A DNA stretch of 64,000 nt, from NCBI RefSeq assembly GCF_000014965.1, contig NC_008554.1, forward strand, positions 856,001-920,000, read 5' to 3'. A program made the position numbers and the translations under genes. The notes below the pieces were generated by a model. That model saw only the letters and a program-made list of their open reading frames with translations, ran no database searches and was not told where the DNA came from. This document shows positions 1 to 9,022 of the stretch, piece by piece. The stretch's first letter is position 1, and every line of letters begins with the position of its first letter. The DNA comes from Syntrophobacter fumaroxidans MPOB. GTDB taxonomy: Bacteria; Desulfobacterota; Syntrophobacteria; Syntrophobacterales; Syntrophobacteraceae.

Positions 1-291
1 GGGCAGCGGCAGGGCAAAAACCATTCCCACCCTTCGGCGCAGATTGGGAACGTTGACGCCGGGGGAGTAGATGTCATCGCCGTCGATGAGGATGCGGCCC
101 GACATGCGGGTGTCCTCCACCAGGTCGTTGAGCCGATTGACGAGGCGCAGCAGCGTCGTCTTGCCTCCGCCGGCGGGACCGAAGAAAACGGTGATCCGGT
201 TGGCCGGAATGTCCAGGCTGATGTCGCGCAGGGCCTGCTCATTCCCGTAGGAGTAGCTCACCTGATCGATGCGAATCTTGGGGCCTACCAC
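1..291 (-). CDS. pstB: Phosphate ABC transporter ATP-binding protein PstB (N-terminal part, cut by window edge)
   Basis: ATPase of the high-affinity phosphate importer; it sits on the cytoplasmic face of PstC/PstA. Only the first 97 codons are present. The start is a GTG that overlaps the pstA TAG stop, so translation is probably coupled. The Walker A motif is clear (GPAGGGKTT, about residues 36-44). The stretch after it (GRILIDGDDIYSP) and VGMVF match PstB. Oddity: where PstB proteins have the Q-loop glutamine (VGMVFQKP), this protein reads VGMVFALP. The signature motif and Walker B lie outside the window. Family identity is secure from sequence and operon position; activity of this variant cannot be judged here. 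Confidence 0.9.
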   Translation of the reverse strand, partial: MVGPKIRIDQVSYSYGNEQALRDISLDIPANRITVFFGPAGGGKTTLLRLVNRLNDLVEDTRMSGRILIDGDDIYSPGVNVPNLRRRVGMVFALPLP

Positions 292-1130
292 TGTCTTCTC
301 CGCCGGAAATAGCTGCGCACGATCGTTGCCCCGAGATTCATGGAAAGGACCAGGGCAAGGAGCACCATCGCCGTGCCGTTCTGGATGCTGAACGGCATGC
401 CGGGTACCTGTGTGCTGATCACGTAGAGATGATAGGGAAGCGCCATGGTCTGGTCGAAGGGAGACTGGGGCAGCCGGGGCAGATAGAACGCCGCCACGGT
501 GAAGAGGATCGGAGCGGTTTCTCCCGCGGCCCTCAGCAGTCCGAGGATGACGCCGGTGATCATGCCCGGGAGCGCCTGCGGAAGGATGACATGTCGGATG
601 CCCTGCCACCGGGATCCCCCGAGACTCGCGCTCACCGTTCGAAATTCCGTGGGAACGGCCCTCAGGGCTTCTTCCCCGGTGCTGATGATGATCGGAAGGG
701 TCATGATGGCCAGGGTGAGCGAGCCGGCGAGAATGGAGGTGCCCATCTTCATCATGAGCACGAAGAGCCCCAGGCCGAACAGCCCGTATACAATGGACGG
801 AATCCCCGCAAGGTTGACGATGGCCAGCCGAATGGATCGGGTCCACCAGGTGTCGCGCGCGTACTCGGCAAGGTATATCGCTCCGCCGACCCCCACGGGA
901 ATCGCCGCCAGAGCCGTTCCCAGGGTCAGCAGAAGCGTTCCGACGATTGCGGGGAAAATGCCTCCGGCTTTCATTCCGTCCCTGGGGATGGCGGTGATGA
1001 ATTCCCAGGAGATCGCCTGGATGCCTCCGACAATCACGACCCCGACGACACACAGGATGGGGACGACCACGACCAGGGTGGTCAAAGCCAGAAACGCGAA
1101 GCCGATCCGTTGCACCCCGTAGCGGCTCAT
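285..1130 (-). CDS. pstA: Phosphate ABC transporter permease PstA
   Basis: Inner-membrane permease subunit that forms the phosphate channel with PstC. The chosen ATG (MSRYGVQRIG) overlaps the pstC TGA by one base, giving 281 residues, the usual PstA length. Several hydrophobic helices are visible, including one at about residues 10-35. The EAA-type loop that contacts PstB is recognisable as EALRAVPTEFRTVSASLGGSRWQ, and IPSIVYGLFGLG is typical of PstA. The reading frame stays open upstream of the ATG, but that extension lies inside pstC and is rich in Arg and His, so it is not coding. The stop overlaps the pstB start. Confidence 0.94.
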   Translation of the reverse strand: MSRYGVQRIGFAFLALTTLVVVVPILCVVGVVIVGGIQAISWEFITAIPRDGMKAGGIFPAIVGTLLLTLGTALAAIPVGVGGAIYLAEYARDTWWTRSIRLAIVNLAGIPSIVYGLFGLGLFVLMMKMGTSILAGSLTLAIMTLPIIISTGEEALRAVPTEFRTVSASLGGSRWQGIRHVILPQALPGMITGVILGLLRAAGETAPILFTVAAFYLPRLPQSPFDQTMALPYHLYVISTQVPGMPFSIQNGTAMVLLALVLSMNLGATIVRSYFRRRRQW

Positions 1131-2050
1131 CAGCGCAGCCCTCCCCGGCGTCTTTTCTCGAAAATGGTCGCAGCCGCCGCGAGGTTGATCAGGAAAGTGA
1201 TGACGAACAGGATGATTCCGATGGCGAAGAGAATGTGGTAGTGAACGCTCCCTTGTGCGACCTCGCCCATTTCGGCGGCAACGGTGGCGGTCATGGTGCG
1301 TGCGGGCCTGAACAGAGAATCCAGGCTGAGCGGCATGCGCGCCGCGTTCCCGGTCACCATCATCACGGCCATGGTCTCGCCTATGGCACGTCCCATTCCC
1401 AGCATCACGGCAGTGACGATGCCCGACCGGGCGGCGGGCACCACCACGCGCCATATGGTCTGCCATCGGGTGGCTCCCATGGCGAGGGCGGCATCCCGGT
1501 AACTCTTGGGAACGGCGTCCAGGGAGTCCTCGGCCACACTGATGATCGTCGGCAGGGCCATGTACGCGAGAATCAGCGCCCCGGTGAAAACCGTCAATCC
1601 GGTGGGTGCGCCGAGAACCTCGCGCACGAGCGGCGCAATGATGTGCATGCCGAAGAACCCGAGAACGACCGAGGGAATTCCGGCCAGCACCTCGATCAGG
1701 GGTTTCAGAAATTCCCGTGCCCAGTCAGGCGCCACCTCGCGCACGAAAACGGCGGTCGCAACACCGAGCGGCAGAGCCATAACAATGGCCGCGAAGGTGA
1801 CCATCGCCGAACCGAGGATCAACGGCAGCGTGCCGTACAGGTCGAAGGTGGGATACCAGCGGGTCCCGAACAGGTTGCCCGGGCTCACTTCGAAGAAAGC
1901 GGGCATACCCTCCCGGACCAGAAACAGGCAGATCAACACCACCAGTCCGATGGTGGAAAAACCCAGCACCTTTATGGTGCTCTCGATAATCTGTTCCGCG
2001 AAAGGAAACCCGGGGGCAGGGGAATCTCTATTTGGCGACATTTCTCTCAT
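1130..2050 (-). CDS. pstC: Phosphate ABC transporter permease PstC
   Basis: Second permease of the phosphate importer, 306 residues, with about six hydrophobic segments. The loop EDSLDAVPKSYRDAALAMGATRWQTIWRVV is the permease-ATPase contact motif, and LIEVLAGIPSVVLGFFG is characteristic of PstC. The first ATG lies inside the end of pstS (23-base overlap). A second in-frame ATG three codons later (start at 2041) follows GAGAGAA and is an equally good start. The gene lies between pstS and pstA in the standard pstSCAB order. Confidence 0.94.
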   Translation of the reverse strand: MREMSPNRDSPAPGFPFAEQIIESTIKVLGFSTIGLVVLICLFLVREGMPAFFEVSPGNLFGTRWYPTFDLYGTLPLILGSAMVTFAAIVMALPLGVATAVFVREVAPDWAREFLKPLIEVLAGIPSVVLGFFGMHIIAPLVREVLGAPTGLTVFTGALILAYMALPTIISVAEDSLDAVPKSYRDAALAMGATRWQTIWRVVVPAARSGIVTAVMLGMGRAIGETMAVMMVTGNAARMPLSLDSLFRPARTMTATVAAEMGEVAQGSVHYHILFAIGIILFVITFLINLAAAATIFEKRRRGGLR

Positions 2051-3020
2051 CCCGATGCAGCGGCACGAACCCCAGCTTGGACACGAGAAGCTGGCCGTCG
2101 TTGATCACCCAGTCAAGATAGGCCTTGAGAGGTCCGGTCGGGTCTCCGGCCGTGTACATGCACAGAGGCCGGGCGATCGGATAGGAACCGTCGTTGACCG
2201 TGGCGACGGAGGGATAAACGTAAGGGCTGTTCGCGTCTTTGGCCACGGCCAGAACCTTCTGGTCGGGCGTCACGTAACCCAGCCCGTCATACCCGATTGC
2301 GTTCGGATTCTGGCGAACCTCGGTACTGATGCCCTCGGATGACGGCATCAGCAGAGCATCGGAGCAGAAGAGCAGCGTGCTCTCCTTCCTTCCCGAACGT
2401 ATCACATTCTCGAGGAAATAAACGTAGGTCCCCGAGTTCGATTCGCGGGACAACAGGACGATGGGGCGGTCTTGGCCTCCAACTTCGCGCCAGTTGCCGA
2501 TCTGTCCCGTGTAGATTCTTGAAATCTGATCCATGGTGAGGCCCGTTACCGGGTTCGACGGGTTGACCACAATGGCTATGGCATCCATCGCCACCACGAA
2601 TTCGACGGGCTTGATGCCGTTGCGCTCGGCGGCTGCGATTTCCTCCGGTTTCATCATGCGCGACGCATTGGCGATGGCGACCGTGCCGTTGATCATGGCG
2701 GCTATCCCGGTGCCCGTGCCTCCTCCGGTGACCGAGATGCGTATCGAGGGGTGGGACGGCATGTAGGCTTCGGCCCAGGCCAGCGCCAGGTTGACCAGCG
2801 TGTCCGATCCCTTGTTCTCGATGAGTTGCGTCGAAGGTTCCGTTTGTGTTCCCGAGTCCGCTCCAGGTCTGCAACCCGGCATAAGGCAGAACAGGAGGAG
2901 GACGAGCAGGCCGACGGCGAAAAGGGACCGGAATTTCGGCGAAGGGACGGGGGCGTTCGTGCCAGTCCCCGAGACCGTATCGGCGGATAGGGGAAGGAGT
3001 GTCCTGGGGTTCTCATTCAC
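2028..3020 (-). CDS. pstS: Periplasmic phosphate-binding lipoprotein PstS
   Basis: Captures phosphate outside the inner membrane and passes it to PstCA. The start is a GTG (GTG AAT GAG AAC) giving 330 residues. A hydrophobic segment at about residues 33-49 ends in LMPGC, a lipobox, so the mature protein is probably lipid-anchored at that cysteine. The region before the helix, about 30 residues, is longer than a usual signal peptide, so a start further in is possible. Binding-protein hallmarks: GSDTLVNLALAW, GGGTGTGIAAM and SRESNSGTYVYF, which correspond to the phosphate-coordinating loops. It is the first pst gene and lies 294 bp downstream of phoR. Confidence 0.93.
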   Translation of the reverse strand: MNENPRTLLPLSADTVSGTGTNAPVPSPKFRSLFAVGLLVLLLFCLMPGCRPGADSGTQTEPSTQLIENKGSDTLVNLALAWAEAYMPSHPSIRISVTGGGTGTGIAAMINGTVAIANASRMMKPEEIAAAERNGIKPVEFVVAMDAIAIVVNPSNPVTGLTMDQISRIYTGQIGNWREVGGQDRPIVLLSRESNSGTYVYFLENVIRSGRKESTLLFCSDALLMPSSEGISTEVRQNPNAIGYDGLGYVTPDQKVLAVAKDANSPYVYPSVATVNDGSYPIARPLCMYTAGDPTGPLKAYLDWVINDGQLLVSKLGFVPLHRDERNVAK

Positions 3021-3204
3021 TGATCGTCACCGTTGCACTTTCGGAAGTCACCGTGAGAAGCGGCCCGGCGGAGTCGAGCGAGAACCGCCGTGCCTCAGTC
3101 GCCTGGAGTCCGGTGCGCTCCGGGCGATCCTTCCGAGGGCAGCGGTCGTTGAGCGGGCGAAAAGAGGCCGCCGCTCCCGGGCGTGCTCCGGAAAAAGTCA
3201 CTGG

Positions 3205-3233
3205 ATTATCCAAAATGAGGGTGAGTAATTCAA
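3205..3233 (-). promoter_or_regulatory. Candidate sigma70 promoter for pstSCAB
   Basis: On the minus strand TTGAAT (3233-3228) and GATAAT (3210-3205) are separated by 17 bases, in the 294-bp gap between phoR and pstS. Transcription would start near 3198, leaving a leader of about 180 bases. I looked for CTGTCAT-type Pho boxes around it and found none that convince. Read by eye; not proven. Confidence 0.4.
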
Positions 3234-3314
3234 CAAGATTCCTGATCGGCCCGACCAATAATTTGTCACGGAGGGCATCGGCGGAGAACTCTCAACGGAG
3301 TGCATTCCGGCACC

Positions 3315-5150
3315 TCACGACGAGGGAGCGCCATCCTTGGATTCGGCTCGGTTCTCGCCCGCCAGCGGCAATGAAAAAAAGAAAGTGGTTCCCTCCGTGC
3401 CGTCCGGGTTCGGGCTCTGCACCCAGATCCTTCCGCCGTGGTTCCTGACGATGTGACGGCAGATGGCCAGGCCGAGCCCCGTGCTGCCGGGGAGGGTGCT
3501 CCGATGCTTCTCCAGTCGGAAGAAACGTTCGAATATCCTCTGCTGGTGTTGCCTGGCAATGCCGGGTCCCTGGTCGCGGACCCCGAACACCACGTTTTTC
3601 CCTTCCATCTTGTGGAACACTTCCAGGTTCTTTCCCGGGGGGCCGTACCGAATCCCGTTTTCAAGCAGGTTCCGAAACACCTGCACCAACTGGTCGAACT
3701 CCGCCGGCACCTCGAGACCTGCCGGAGGGAGCGCGTTTTCGAGACCGACCTGCTTCGCGTCCGCCTGGGGAGCGCACGCTTTCCAGGCGGTGGCGAGCGC
3801 ATCCGCGGGATTCACCGGTGCGGGCTTGAACCCGCGCTGCCGGGATTCCAATCGAGCGAGCTGGAGCAGGTCGTCCACCATCTTGACCATGTGCTCGGAG
3901 TTTCTAAGAATGATTCCCAGAAAGGAGGCCAGGGTGCCGGACTCCGGGCTCGGTTCGGACAGCAGGGTTTCCGCGGAACCCTTGATGGCGGTCAGAGGCG
4001 TGCGCAACTCGTGTGAAACGTTTGCAACGAAGTCCTGGCGCACCTTTTCGAGGCGTTTGAGCTCACTGATATCGTGAAACACGACAATGGCTCCCAGACC
4101 CTTTCGCTCCTCCTCGAGCCGAACGACATGAACGTCGTAAATCCGGCCGCCGTCTAGGATGATCTGGAGACTGGCCGAGCGGGTGCCGCCGGCATCGTCT
4201 GAGGTCAGGGCGGCGTCACACGCCTCCTGAAGCTCCAGGTTCATGATGGTTTCGAGGGGACGTCGCCCGAGGCTGAGGGAGGCATTCGGCACCAGCTCCG
4301 AAAATGCCCGGTTGAAACTCTGGATCTTCCCCCTCGAGTCCAGCACCATCACGCCTTCCTGCATCCCGTCGAAAACGGCTTCAAGCTTCTGTTTCTGTTC
4401 CGCAACGAACTCGACCTGATCGTCGATGTTCTTGGCCATCTTGTTGATGGCTTCGCCCAGGGGATAGAACTCCTGTCCCGGGTGAAAGTGCGTGCGCAGT
4501 TTGAAATCGCCTGAACCGATGACTCCCGCCGCCCGGACGAGGGTGTTGATCGGAGTCTTGATCTGTCGGATGAGGACGTAACTGAGAAACAGGGTTGCCG
4601 CCAGGATCATTCCCGTGACGACGATGAAGCTGTTCCAGAGGCGGTCCAGCAAACCGGCAGCATCGGTGTAGGTCGTCGCAAGCCTCAGAATACCCGGCGG
4701 GACGATGCCTCGAGGTTCGATTCTCCTGGCGACGAATATCTGTTCGTGCAAACTCACTCTGCTCCGGCGGATGATGAGACCGATCTCCCGTTCGCGGGCC
4801 TGGACGATTTCGGGACGGGTGGCATGGTTGTCGAGGCTGTTCAGGTCCGAAACCAGAGAGTCGGCGATCACCTTTCCGCCGTCGGCGACGTAAGTCAGAC
4901 GGAGATTAAGATCCGCGGCTGCCTGGACGACCCACTTCTGAAATTCGTTCAGGTCCTGGAACTGTTTTTCCTGGGACAGCATCCGATGGTAATGATTGAG
5001 CTGGCGAATGGCGGTTTGCTTGGCGTTTTCGATGACTTCGCCGGTCAGGGAGCGATAGTAGAGCCAGGACGGCAGAATGAGCACCAGGGCGAGGAGCGCC
5101 CACATGGAGAGGAGGAGACGTGCGCGAATCGATAGACTGCTTTGTCGCAT
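3315..5150 (-). CDS. phoR: Phosphate regulon sensor histidine kinase PhoR
   Basis: Membrane sensor kinase that phosphorylates PhoB and reads phosphate status through the Pst complex. 611 residues: TM1 about 10-32, an extracytoplasmic stretch of about 135 residues, TM2 about 172-194, HAMP about 195-245, PAS about 250-365 (ending VVFHDISELKRLE), HisKA with phospho-accepting H380 in FVANVSHELRTPL, then an HATPase domain with N-box near N496, DQGPGI near 526 and STGLGLA near 556. The extracytoplasmic loop makes it longer than E. coli PhoR (431 residues) and like PhoR of Bacillus and other deltaproteobacteria. Its ATG follows the phoB stop by three bases, so the two are co-transcribed. Context with pst genes fixes the assignment. 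Confidence 0.93.
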   Translation of the reverse strand: MRQSSLSIRARLLLSMWALLALVLILPSWLYYRSLTGEVIENAKQTAIRQLNHYHRMLSQEKQFQDLNEFQKWVVQAAADLNLRLTYVADGGKVIADSLVSDLNSLDNHATRPEIVQAREREIGLIIRRSRVSLHEQIFVARRIEPRGIVPPGILRLATTYTDAAGLLDRLWNSFIVVTGMILAATLFLSYVLIRQIKTPINTLVRAAGVIGSGDFKLRTHFHPGQEFYPLGEAINKMAKNIDDQVEFVAEQKQKLEAVFDGMQEGVMVLDSRGKIQSFNRAFSELVPNASLSLGRRPLETIMNLELQEACDAALTSDDAGGTRSASLQIILDGGRIYDVHVVRLEEERKGLGAIVVFHDISELKRLEKVRQDFVANVSHELRTPLTAIKGSAETLLSEPSPESGTLASFLGIILRNSEHMVKMVDDLLQLARLESRQRGFKPAPVNPADALATAWKACAPQADAKQVGLENALPPAGLEVPAEFDQLVQVFRNLLENGIRYGPPGKNLEVFHKMEGKNVVFGVRDQGPGIARQHQQRIFERFFRLEKHRSTLPGSTGLGLAICRHIVRNHGGRIWVQSPNPDGTEGTTFFFSLPLAGENRAESKDGAPSS

Positions 5151-5153
5151 GGA

Positions 5154-5837
5154 TCAGTCCCGGAAACGATACCCGATGCCGCGTACGGTTTCGACCCGAT
5201 CGGCGTAGGGCCCCAGCTTCTGCCGCAACCGCCTCACGTGCGTGTCGACCGTTCTGGCGTAACCTTCAAAATGATAACCCCAGACCTTGTCGAGCAAGTA
5301 ATCGCGCGACTTCACCTTCCCGCGGCTGCGGATCAGCTCCACCAGGAGTTTGAATTCCGTTGCCGTGAAAAGGACATCTTCGCCGTCGATCAAGACCTTG
5401 TGCGCATCGAAATCAATTCTTAAACCTTCAAGCTGCCAGACGGACCCCTGCGCGCCGTCCGGCGGGGATCTTCGCAGCACGGCGCGAATCCGGAGAATCA
5501 GTTCCCGGGGGCTGAAAGGTTTGACGACATAATCATCGGCTCCAAGCTCCAACCCCACGATGCGATCCACTTCCTCACCCCGGGCCGTCAACATGATGAC
5601 CGGGATGCCCCTGGTGTCCGAGCCTCTTTTCAGCTCCCGGCAAACTTCGAACCCATCCGCCCCCGGGATCATCAGGTCCAGGACGATCAGCCCGGGCCGG
5701 CGTTCCTTCGCAATCCTGAGCGCTTCGTACCCCTCCTGCGCGGTGAAGACTGCAAACCCCGCCGCGCGGACATTGTACGCCAGGAGATGAAGAATATCAT
5801 CGTCGTCCTCGACAATGAGCACACTCGATCCGGACAT
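5154..5837 (-). CDS. phoB: Phosphate regulon response regulator PhoB
   Basis: OmpR/PhoB-family DNA-binding response regulator. It starts at ATG 5837 (MSGSSVLIVED), preceded by AGGAAG at good spacing; an upstream in-frame start is possible but has no ribosome-binding site. 227 residues. The receiver domain has an acidic cluster at about 11-14, phospho-acceptor D54 in IVLDLMIPG and the conserved Lys in VVKPFSPREL. The C-terminal winged helix ends in DTHVRRLRQKLG and VRGIGYRF, typical of PhoB. It is first in the run phoB-phoR-pstSCAB, all on one strand. Confidence 0.94.
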   Translation of the reverse strand: MSGSSVLIVEDDDDILHLLAYNVRAAGFAVFTAQEGYEALRIAKERRPGLIVLDLMIPGADGFEVCRELKRGSDTRGIPVIMLTARGEEVDRIVGLELGADDYVVKPFSPRELILRIRAVLRRSPPDGAQGSVWQLEGLRIDFDAHKVLIDGEDVLFTATEFKLLVELIRSRGKVKSRDYLLDKVWGYHFEGYARTVDTHVRRLRQKLGPYADRVETVRGIGYRFRD

Positions 5838-6459
5838 TTGCCGCTTCCTGTCGAACAAGAGCGCAGGCCGGGGAATGGCGACGGCCAGGCTGTGTTTTTG
5901 CCATGATCCCAAAATCATTCTAATCCGGGGATCGGTGAAAGAGCAACTGTATCCGAAAGCAAAAGCGAATCACACCCGATTATTGTGCCATGCCGCACGG
6001 AAGATGCGTATCCAAGGCCGGAATACGCATGCCCGCCCTGTCCCGTTTTCGTCGTGGATTCCCCCAACTCAAGTTGCATGTAAAGGGATCATCATGTAGA
6101 TTGCAGCGCATGCGAAGGGGCGGAAGCGGTTCGGAGCTTCAATGTTCCCGGGTTTGCCGCGGTCGGCCTCTTCCGTGGTGCGCTCTGCGAAAGTGCGAAC
6201 GTCATTCCGGCCGAAGCCGGAGTGGGGATGGTTTTCGTGTGCCCCCACATCGGGGGAGACGGCGAGGAGGGTTTGCATCTGGCGCTGCAACGGTTGAGTC
6301 ACGGGGGGGCGGGAATTGCCCGGGTCTTTTACGCGATTCCCTGTCCCGGATGCCCCGGGATCCATTTTCGCCTGTGAGATCGGCCGCATCGCGGGGTCTG
6401 GGGCTCCCGGGCGCCTTTTTTGGCTTTTGTTGAGTCGGAAATCGATTGGGAAGGGGAAT
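5838..6459. other. Divergent intergenic region, phoB / acyl-CoA synthetase
   Basis: No convincing gene in these 622 bases; open frames here have no family features. It holds the candidate phoB promoter and a perfect 8-bp dyad, ATGCGTAT at 6004-6011 and ATACGCAT at 6023-6030 with an 11-base centre, which could be an operator. A run GGCTCCCGGGCGCC followed by six Ts lies at about 6401-6420, just before the next gene, but its centre is self-complementary and it makes a poor terminator hairpin. Confidence 0.5.
5917..5946 (-). promoter_or_regulatory. Candidate sigma70 promoter for phoBR
   Basis: On the minus strand TTGCTC (5946-5941) and TAGAAT (5922-5917) have an 18-base spacer. The leader to the phoB ATG would be about 73 bases. 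The match to consensus is moderate and was seen by eye only. Confidence 0.35.
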
Positions 6460-8508
6460 ATGGACAAGTTCTTCGAAGCGCGGAACGTGGTGGTCGTCGG
6501 TGTCTCGAACGCTCCCGGAAATCTTGGCAGGCTGATGGCGGCAAATCTCATGGAGTTCCATTTTCAGGGGAACATCTTCCTGGTCGGTCCCAAAGGAGGT
6601 TCTTTCCTCGGGCACAAAATCCATGCGCGCATCACTGACGTTGACGATGCGATAGACCTTGCGACAATTCTCGTGCCGGCTCCCGCGGTGCCGGAGGTTC
6701 TGAGGCAGTGCGGCGAAAAAGGAATCCCAAGGGTGATCGTGCAGTCGGCCGGATTCAGAGAACTGGGAGAGGAGCGATTGGAGCTGGAAGGCAAAGTCCG
6801 GGACCTGCTGGAGCATTACCGGATGAGGATGATCGGCCCCAACTGCCTGGGGGTGATCAACCGGCGGACGGGGCTGGCCGTTCCCTTCTTCCCCTTGGCG
6901 GCCAATGTCGGAGCCGGCCCGATCTCCATTATCTCGCAAAGTGGCGGGGTGGGGGCCATGATGGTCAACCTGCTGGAAGCGGAAAACCTCGGTCTGAGCA
7001 GGTTTGCAAGCGTGGGAAACAAGCTCGACGTCTCTGAGAACGACCTGCTTGAGTATTTCGCGCGGGACCCGGAAACCGAGATGATCCTGTGCTATCTGGA
7101 GGGTATCGCCGATGGCCGTAAGCTCATGCGGATCACGCGTGAAACGCCCAAGCCGGTTATCGTTCACAAGTCGAACACGGGTAAGTGCGGGGCGGCCATA
7201 GCCCGCTCGCATTCGGCTTCGTTGTCCAGCGACGATCGCGTTGTGGACGCGGCGTTCAGGCAGAGTGGAATCATCCGCGTGCGGGAGCAGAGGGAGGCGG
7301 TGGAGGTGCTGAAGGCGTACTCCCTGCCGCCGCTGGCCGGAAACCGGCTTGCCGTCATATCGAGGTCCGGGGGGCACGCCGTGCTTGCCGCGGATGCGGC
7401 CGAGGAATATGGTTTCGTGCTGCCGCCGTACCCGGAGGATTTCTTTCAACTCATCAGGGAACAATCGAGGGCCAACGTCATCTCTTTTCACAACCCTCTG
7501 GACGTGGGGGACGTATACAATATCGCCCTGTACAGAACCCTGATCGAAAAGACCCTGGAGCGGGAGGATATTGATGGAATGATTCATGTTCACAACTACC
7601 AGGGGAACTTGAATGTCGAGGAATCCAGGGAACTCATATCATCGCTCGGGGACCTGATCAGGAAGTATCGGAAGCCGCTGGCCTCCTGTGTTTTCACCAC
7701 GCGGGACGAGTTCGAGGCGATCAAGCATGCCGTCGACTTTCCGATTTTCAATGATCCGCGCGAAGCCGCAAGGGCACTGAAGCAGGTTCGCGACCACCGG
7801 AGCCTGCAAACGATTCCCCTCGCCGGCGTTTGTCCTTCCGATATCGATCCGTCCCGCGCTCGAAAGACCCTGGAAGGGCTGAACCCCGGACCGATCCCCG
7901 CCGAAAGACTGGCGCCGCTTCTGTCCGCGTACCGGATTCCCTGCGTCGAATGGGAATTTGCGGACAGCCTGGATTCCGTGACCTCGGCGGCGCATCGCCT
8001 GGGGTTCCCGGTGGCGCTCAAGACCGCCGAACCTGACGTGGTGCACAAGAGCGACGTTGGAGGGGTGAGGCTCAACCTCGCAGACGAAAAAGGGCTTGCC
8101 GAAGCCTACGGGGAAATCAGCCGGTTGGGGCCGGCCGTGCTCGTTCAGAAGATGTCCGGTCCGGGCCTGGAATGGCTGGTGGGAGGGCGCCGGGATGAGA
8201 ATTTCGGCCCGGTCGTGGTGGCGGGACTCGGCGGCGTCTACGTGGAAGTCTTCAAGGAGACCGGAATCCGCGTTGCGCCGATTGAACGCGAAGAGGCCTC
8301 CCGGTTGGTGGACGAATGCCGGGGAAGCATGCTCCTGGCGGGCTTGCGCGGGGACAAAGCCTTGGATCGACAGGCGCTCCTCGATGTGATCGTCAGGGTT
8401 TCGTGGTTGTTGCATGATTTTCCGCAAATCCGGGAACTGGATCTGAATCCGGTCCGAGTATACGAGCAAGGGTGCCTGGCCCTGGATTGGCGCGCGACCG
8501 TCGAGTGA
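6460..8508 (+). CDS. ADP-forming acyl-/acetyl-CoA synthetase (fused alpha-beta)
   Basis: NDP-forming acyl-CoA synthetase: acyl-CoA + ADP + Pi to acid + CoA + ATP, usually run toward ATP in anaerobes. The start is ATG 6460 after AAGGGGA; 682 residues. Order: CoA-binding Rossmann domain 1-130 (VVVVGVSNAPGNLG), succinyl-CoA-ligase-like domains about 145-440 with the phospho-histidine H251 (IARSHSASLS), a linker, then an ATP-grasp domain from about 480 with VALKTAEPDVVHKSDVGGV. This alpha-beta fusion is the classical single-chain ACD arrangement. There is no GNAT domain, so it is not a Pat-type acetyltransferase. It stands alone. The substrate (acetate, propionate, branched or aryl acids) cannot be told from sequence. 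Confidence 0.87.
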   Translation: MDKFFEARNVVVVGVSNAPGNLGRLMAANLMEFHFQGNIFLVGPKGGSFLGHKIHARITDVDDAIDLATILVPAPAVPEVLRQCGEKGIPRVIVQSAGFRELGEERLELEGKVRDLLEHYRMRMIGPNCLGVINRRTGLAVPFFPLAANVGAGPISIISQSGGVGAMMVNLLEAENLGLSRFASVGNKLDVSENDLLEYFARDPETEMILCYLEGIADGRKLMRITRETPKPVIVHKSNTGKCGAAIARSHSASLSSDDRVVDAAFRQSGIIRVREQREAVEVLKAYSLPPLAGNRLAVISRSGGHAVLAADAAEEYGFVLPPYPEDFFQLIREQSRANVISFHNPLDVGDVYNIALYRTLIEKTLEREDIDGMIHVHNYQGNLNVEESRELISSLGDLIRKYRKPLASCVFTTRDEFEAIKHAVDFPIFNDPREAARALKQVRDHRSLQTIPLAGVCPSDIDPSRARKTLEGLNPGPIPAERLAPLLSAYRIPCVEWEFADSLDSVTSAAHRLGFPVALKTAEPDVVHKSDVGGVRLNLADEKGLAEAYGEISRLGPAVLVQKMSGPGLEWLVGGRRDENFGPVVVAGLGGVYVEVFKETGIRVAPIEREEASRLVDECRGSMLLAGLRGDKALDRQALLDVIVRVSWLLHDFPQIRELDLNPVRVYEQGCLALDWRATVE

Positions 8509-9022
8509 CGTCCGAAGCCGGGTGCACCGGCTCGAAAGGGGCGGCTCCGGGAGCCGGCCGACGTTCGCACGCGGCCGATGGAGGAATGGGACGTTTTTGT
8601 CGGCGATATGCTTGCATGGGGGAAACGGCACATTATTTTCTATTGAAATCAGAAGGGGGAGGAGGATGCTCCCGGTGTGCATGAGCTCCAATGGAATCCG
8701 CGGGTCCGTTCCAAGGGCATCCGGGAGCGGTCCGGAGCCAAACCGCGGAGCATGCAGCCATGGCCGCCGAGGTCGCAGGCAGTGAGAAGAAATTATCGTT
8801 GTACTTTGAGAAGCGTTTCTGTTATCAACATACGCCGAAATTCGGAGACCCCGGAAAACCGTTCGGCTCGGCAGCCGACGCGGGATTCCGGGGATGTGGC
8901 TGCAAATGTCGGATCGTGTTGAAATTTTCGCTAATGGCTTTGGGAGATTGCGTCGTATCTGATTTGGAGCTGAGAATCGCCGGGCCATTTTAGCAATGTT
9001 TTCGGCAGAGGAGGATTTCGAG
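8509..9022. other. Intergenic region with two small hairpins
   Basis: No supported gene. Just after the synthetase stop there are two short GC hairpins: AGCCGG/CCGGCT (8516-8532) and CGGCTC/GAGCCG (8542-8556). They have no T-run, so at best they are weak terminators. A 100-codon open frame at 8691-8993 has atypical composition and no recognisable feature. Nothing else was recognised up to the ribosome-binding site GGAGGA of the next gene. Confidence 0.45.

Noticed and set aside
3021-3314. Pho boxes upstream of pstS, and an 81-codon minus-strand frame in the same gap
   Set aside because: I found no pair of CTGTCAT-like repeats at the right spacing; the small frame has no ribosome-binding site or family feature.
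5990-6433. Open frame of 147 codons upstream of the acyl-CoA synthetase
   Set aside because: Arg/Gly-rich, without start signal, and running into the next gene's leader; treated as non-coding.
8691-8993. 100-codon plus-strand open frame before the small exported protein
   Set aside because: No ribosome-binding site, odd composition, and it ends just before a better-supported gene.
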